DNA from: Ignavibacteriales bacterium
GTDB lineage: Bacteria > Bacteroidota > Ignavibacteria > T3Sed10-11
DNA length: 9,317 bases
Direction of reading: 5' to 3'
Assembly (NCBI GenBank): GCA_003560935.1
Contig: PWJF01000009.1
Span: 1-9,317, forward strand
A program made the translations under genes and the position numbers. Positions 7,515 through 9,317 of this stretch are shown piece by piece; within the stretch, counting starts at the first letter, position 1; each line of letters begins with the position of its first letter. Under the pieces are notes generated by a model. That model was given only the letters and a program-made list of their open reading frames with translations. It ran no database searches and was not told where the DNA came from.

Positions 7515-8234
7515 TTATTTCGTCAGCTCGATGAACACCGATTCAAACTTCCCGTCAGTCCGCTCGCGAAAGGTATCGAGCTTGTCAAGCGTATCGTAAT
7601 AGATTATCTTCCCATCTTTGATAATGCTGATGCGGTCGCATAGTTCTTCAACTATATGCAGACTGTGTGTCGACATAAATATCGTCACACCGCGGTGTGT
7701 CAACGATTTCAGCGTATCTTTTACAGTCTTTGCACTAGCCGGATCAAGCCCGATCAACGGTTCATCGATAACAATGACTTCCGGATCATGCAGCAATGCG
7801 GCAGCGATGCTGATACGCTGCCGCATTCCCTGCGAATACTCCTCGGTCAGCCGGTCGACCCATTCTCCGATTTCAAAATGATCGATGACCCGTTGAGATT
7901 GTTCTTTAATGGAATTGCCTTTTATATTAAACAATCCGCCGACAAACGCCATGAACTCCCGTCCGGTAAGCTTATCGTACAGGAACGGATGATCCGGTAT
8001 GTAACCGATGTTAGATTTCGCACGGTTTGGCTGTTTTACAACGTCATAGCCGCCGATTGTTATGGTACCGCTGGTGGGTGAAAATAACCCGGTCATCATT
8101 TTAATGGTGGTGGTTTTTCCGGCGCCGTTGGGTCCGAGAAATCCGAAAAACTCCCCCTTTCCGACATGGAGAGAAATATTGTTAACGGCGGTAAAAGAAC
8201 CGAACTTTTTTACGACGTTTTGTAAATGAATCAT
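7515..8234 (-). CDS. ABC transporter ATP-binding protein, partner of the downstream permease
   Basis: A 239-residue single-domain ABC ATPase that would power export through the permease encoded 31 nt downstream. Motifs in order: Walker A GPNGAGKT (34-41), signature YSQGMRQR (133-140) in place of LSGGQ, Walker B VIVIDEP (153-159, catalytic Glu158), D-loop GLDP (162-165) and H-loop His190 in STHS. At the Q-loop position the sequence reads GYIPDHPFLY (77-86), with Asp81 where most ABC ATPases have Gln; related EcsA-like members also depart from Gln here. The N-terminus MIHLQNVVKKFG is typical of the family and fixes the ATG at 8234. AAGG stands only 1 nt before that ATG, too close to be a standard Shine-Dalgarno. 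It belongs to the drug/lipid-export type (CcmA/NatA/EcsA-like). The substrate is not deducible. Confidence 0.96.
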   Translation of the reverse strand: MIHLQNVVKKFGSFTAVNNISLHVGKGEFFGFLGPNGAGKTTTIKMMTGLFSPTSGTITIGGYDVVKQPNRAKSNIGYIPDHPFLYDKLTGREFMAFVGGLFNIKGNSIKEQSQRVIDHFEIGEWVDRLTEEYSQGMRQRISIAAALLHDPEVIVIDEPLIGLDPASAKTVKDTLKSLTHRGVTIFMSTHSLHIVEELCDRISIIKDGKIIYYDTLDKLDTFRERTDGKFESVFIELTK

Positions 8235-8243
8235 ACCTTTATT

Positions 8244-8279
8244 TTGTTAATTTCTAATGACTTAACCGTCATTGTTAAT
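8244..8279. promoter_or_regulatory. candidate operator upstream of the ABC genes
   Basis: A perfect inverted repeat AATGAC-N6-GTCATT (8256-8273) lies 22-39 nt upstream of the ATPase start codon. It is flanked by, and slightly overlaps, a direct repeat TTGTTAAT at 8244-8251 and 8272-8279. The symmetry and position suit a repressor site or a leader hairpin. No convincing sigma-70 promoter could be assigned beside it. Confidence 0.3.
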
Positions 8280-8290
8280 ATAAAAAAATG

Positions 8291-8478
8291 AAGCCACAAA
8301 AACACTAAAACACGGAATAAAATAAATATTCTATTCCTGCATAAAATGATATAAGGGATTTACGTTTTTAAGGTATCTAATATATCCGGAGACTAATCAT
8401 AGATAACACGGAGGGTACATGAGCAACGTATTTATTTACTACACAAGCATTCCGGTTCTTGTACTCCTTCGTGGTTAC
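8291..8478. repeat. degenerate AC-rich intergenic inverted repeat
   Basis: The 250-nt gap between the methyltransferase and the ABC ATPase (8235-8484) holds no convincing gene. It contains AC-rich stretches of the AACCACGAAG / ACACGGAG kind. Copies are at 8291-8316 (CCACAAAAACAC followed by AAACACGG), 8402-8427 (AACACGGAGGGTACATGAG) and, inverted, 8454-8478 (minus strand AACCACGAAGGAGTACAAG). The second and third form an imperfect stem of about 20 bp around a 26-nt spacer. The outer copies are also in inverted orientation, like degraded ends of a small non-autonomous element. The similarity is visible; the mobile origin is inference. Confidence 0.4.
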
Positions 8479-8484
8479 GGTAAT

Positions 8485-9117
8485 TTAACTGCGTCTCCCC
8501 GCCGCAATAAATATACTCACCTTTGCCTCATCCTCCGCCGTCTCCGAAGCCGCACAGCAGTTATCCCCCACACAATCGACGGTTATCGAATGCAATCCGG
8601 CATCTTCGAACCAGCGTTTCACATCCGCACGTTCAAATCCCATCCACCGGTCGTGCTGCTCGGTGACAAGAAATTCATGATTATGTGTATCGAGATCCGT
8701 GATAACGAGAACGCCTCCCGGTTTGAGGATACGCGTCATTTCCTTTATCGCATCCGTCGGCGATTCGACGTGATGCAGGTACATGTTAGCCAGGACCGCA
8801 TCGACCGAAGCATCTGCGACGGGAAGGTTTGAGGAATTGCCGGTTAGGTATGTTATATTTCCATCATCGCCGAACTTTTCCCTCATGCGGTCCAGCATCG
8901 CGGGCGATTGATCGATGGCTATGACGTTCGCCCCGCGCCCGACCAATCCTTCGGATAAAAATCCCGTCCCCGCACCGATATCTGCAGCGGTCTGTCCCGG
9001 TTTGATATTCGCGGTTTCGTATGCAGCATCGCGAACCGATTCGGGGAAGAATCCCTGCCGCATCTCGTCCCATTTGTTTGCTACTTTTTCGAAATAATCT
9101 TTACTGCTCATGTGCAT
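8485..9117 (-). CDS. class I SAM-dependent methyltransferase
   Basis: A soluble protein of 210 residues if started at ATG 9117 (numbering below). It has a Rossmann-type SAM fold: motif I DIGAGTG (46-52), an acidic residue after strand 2 (AIDQS, Asp69), a motif near PVADASVDAVLANMYLHH (99-116) and a post-I segment LKPGGVLVITDLD (131-143). The order resembles the methyltransferase half of ArsR-methyltransferase fusions and UbiE/ArsM-like small-molecule enzymes, but no ArsR domain is present. The C-terminus has a Cys pair (DNCC, about 185-188) followed by VSIFIAAGRR, which also recalls that group. A GTG at 9129 would add four residues but overlaps the Shine-Dalgarno GGGAG (9127-9123); ATG at 9117 (5-nt spacing) or 9111 (11 nt) is more likely. 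The gene is separated from the ABC genes by 250 nt. The substrate is unknown. Confidence 0.92.
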   Translation of the reverse strand: MHMSSKDYFEKVANKWDEMRQGFFPESVRDAAYETANIKPGQTAADIGAGTGFLSEGLVGRGANVIAIDQSPAMLDRMREKFGDDGNITYLTGNSSNLPVADASVDAVLANMYLHHVESPTDAIKEMTRILKPGGVLVITDLDTHNHEFLVTEQHDRWMGFERADVKRWFEDAGLHSITVDCVGDNCCAASETAEDEAKVSIFIAAGRRS

Positions 9118-9122
9118 ATTTT

Positions 9123-9127
9123 CTCCC
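9123..9127 (-). promoter_or_regulatory. ribosome binding site that decides the methyltransferase start
   Basis: Minus-strand GGGAG lies 5 nt before ATG 9117 and 11 nt before ATG 9111. It falls inside the extra codons that a GTG start at 9129 would require, so the longer start is unlikely. Confidence 0.65.
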
Positions 9128-9153
9128 ACAAAATTTGAAATCCCACAGAATTT
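9124..9153. repeat. tandem 13-bp direct repeat in the methyltransferase leader
   Basis: On the plus strand TCCCACAAAATTT (9124-9136) and TCCCACAGAATTT (9141-9153) match at 12 of 13 positions with a 17-bp period. The copy nearer the gene contains the Shine-Dalgarno GGGAG; the other duplicates the GGGA. It may be a local tandem duplication or paired binding sites 1.6 turns apart. Confidence 0.45.
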
Positions 9154-9191
9154 TATTTTATAATAATTTAGTCAAAATTTTGCGTTACATC

Positions 9192-9317
9192 TTATACGTT
9201 CGGTTTCGATGCGGAAATATATGCAGAAAAAATGAAGTCTTCAATGTTACTTCCGGGCTGCCATCCGGATACAATTTCGTCGCTGTTATCTTTCGGCCGT
9301 ATTGAAATATTCGTAAA
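9192..9317 (-). CDS. possible C-terminal fragment of an unidentified protein (41 residues visible)
   Basis: From the right edge this minus-strand frame is open for 41 codons and stops with TAA at 9194-9192, 74 nt before the methyltransferase ATG. The composition (for example RPKDNSDEIVSGWQPGSN and a final ISASKPNV) looks protein-like, but I recognise no family. A second minus-strand frame is also open here: it begins at 9316, runs 43 codons and stops at 9187-9185, and contains LYPDGSPEVTL. I cannot decide between them, and neither may be real. If a gene does enter from the right, it would be co-directional with the methyltransferase. Confidence 0.3.
   Translation of the reverse strand, partial: FTNISIRPKDNSDEIVSGWQPGSNIEDFIFSAYISASKPNV

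Noticed and set aside
8419..8832. Plus-strand reading frame of 137 codons with GGAGG 4 nt before its ATG
   Set aside because: It runs antisense through most of the methyltransferase gene and its protein has no recognisable motif. The apparent ribosome site is part of the AC-rich inverted repeat.
9160..9182. TTGACT box and AT-rich stretch as a methyltransferase promoter
   Set aside because: The best -10-like hexamer (TAAAAT) is only about 14 nt from TTGACT, and several equally poor choices exist in this AT-rich leader, so it is not listed as a promoter.
9173..9182. 10-bp palindrome CAAAATTTTG as an operator
   Set aside because: It is low-complexity A/T symmetry with no extension or second copy, and is expected by chance in such AT-rich DNA.
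9021..9305. Plus-strand reading frame of 94 codons at the right end
   Set aside because: It begins antisense to the methyltransferase and crosses its AT-rich leader. The composition is not protein-like and no ribosome site is seen.

Overview
The window is ordinary chromosomal bacterial DNA at roughly mid-40s percent GC by eye, with AT-rich gaps between genes. It shows no phage, insertion sequence, CRISPR array or RNA gene. I can support eight clear protein genes (one cut by the left edge) and one doubtful gene fragment at the right edge. All lie on the minus strand except a patatin-like hydrolase at 4857-5783. Gene content suggests a metabolically versatile, possibly anaerobic bacterium. A fermentative-type pair (ornithine carbamoyltransferase and carbamate kinase) sits beside a cyclic-2,3-diphosphoglycerate-synthetase-like GTPase better known from archaea and scattered anaerobes. 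I cannot place the organism reliably; an FCB-group or related deep-branching lineage is only a guess.

Left part (1-2752, read right to left): a tight operon of cDPGS-like GTPase (COG2403 type), argF and arcC. The gaps are 17 nt and then an ATGA stop/start overlap, so the three products are probably made together. ArgF and ArcC can run as citrulline + phosphate -> ornithine + carbamoyl phosphate, then carbamoyl phosphate + ADP -> ATP + carbamate. No arginine deiminase is visible on the upstream side, and the role of the GTPase is the open question.

Middle (2753-5783): glmS, the first committed enzyme of UDP-GlcNAc synthesis, lies upstream of that operon. A 12-bp hairpin lacking a U-tract separates the two. 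glmS is divergent from a patatin-like phospholipase gene across a 143-nt AT-rich gap. That gap holds an extended -10 promoter for glmS and three copies of a heptamer, two of them in inverted orientation.

Right part (5784-9317): an ABC exporter made of a 12-TM permease with an internal duplication and an ATPase with an altered Q-loop. Upstream lie a 250-nt intergenic region with a candidate operator and a degenerate inverted repeat, then a class I SAM-dependent methyltransferase, then perhaps the C-terminus of another gene. The longest gene-free stretch is that 250-nt region (8235-8484). No clearly new multi-gene system is evident. The points most worth following up are the GTPase-argF-arcC operon, the intergenic repeat, the two candidate operator clusters and the duplicated permease.
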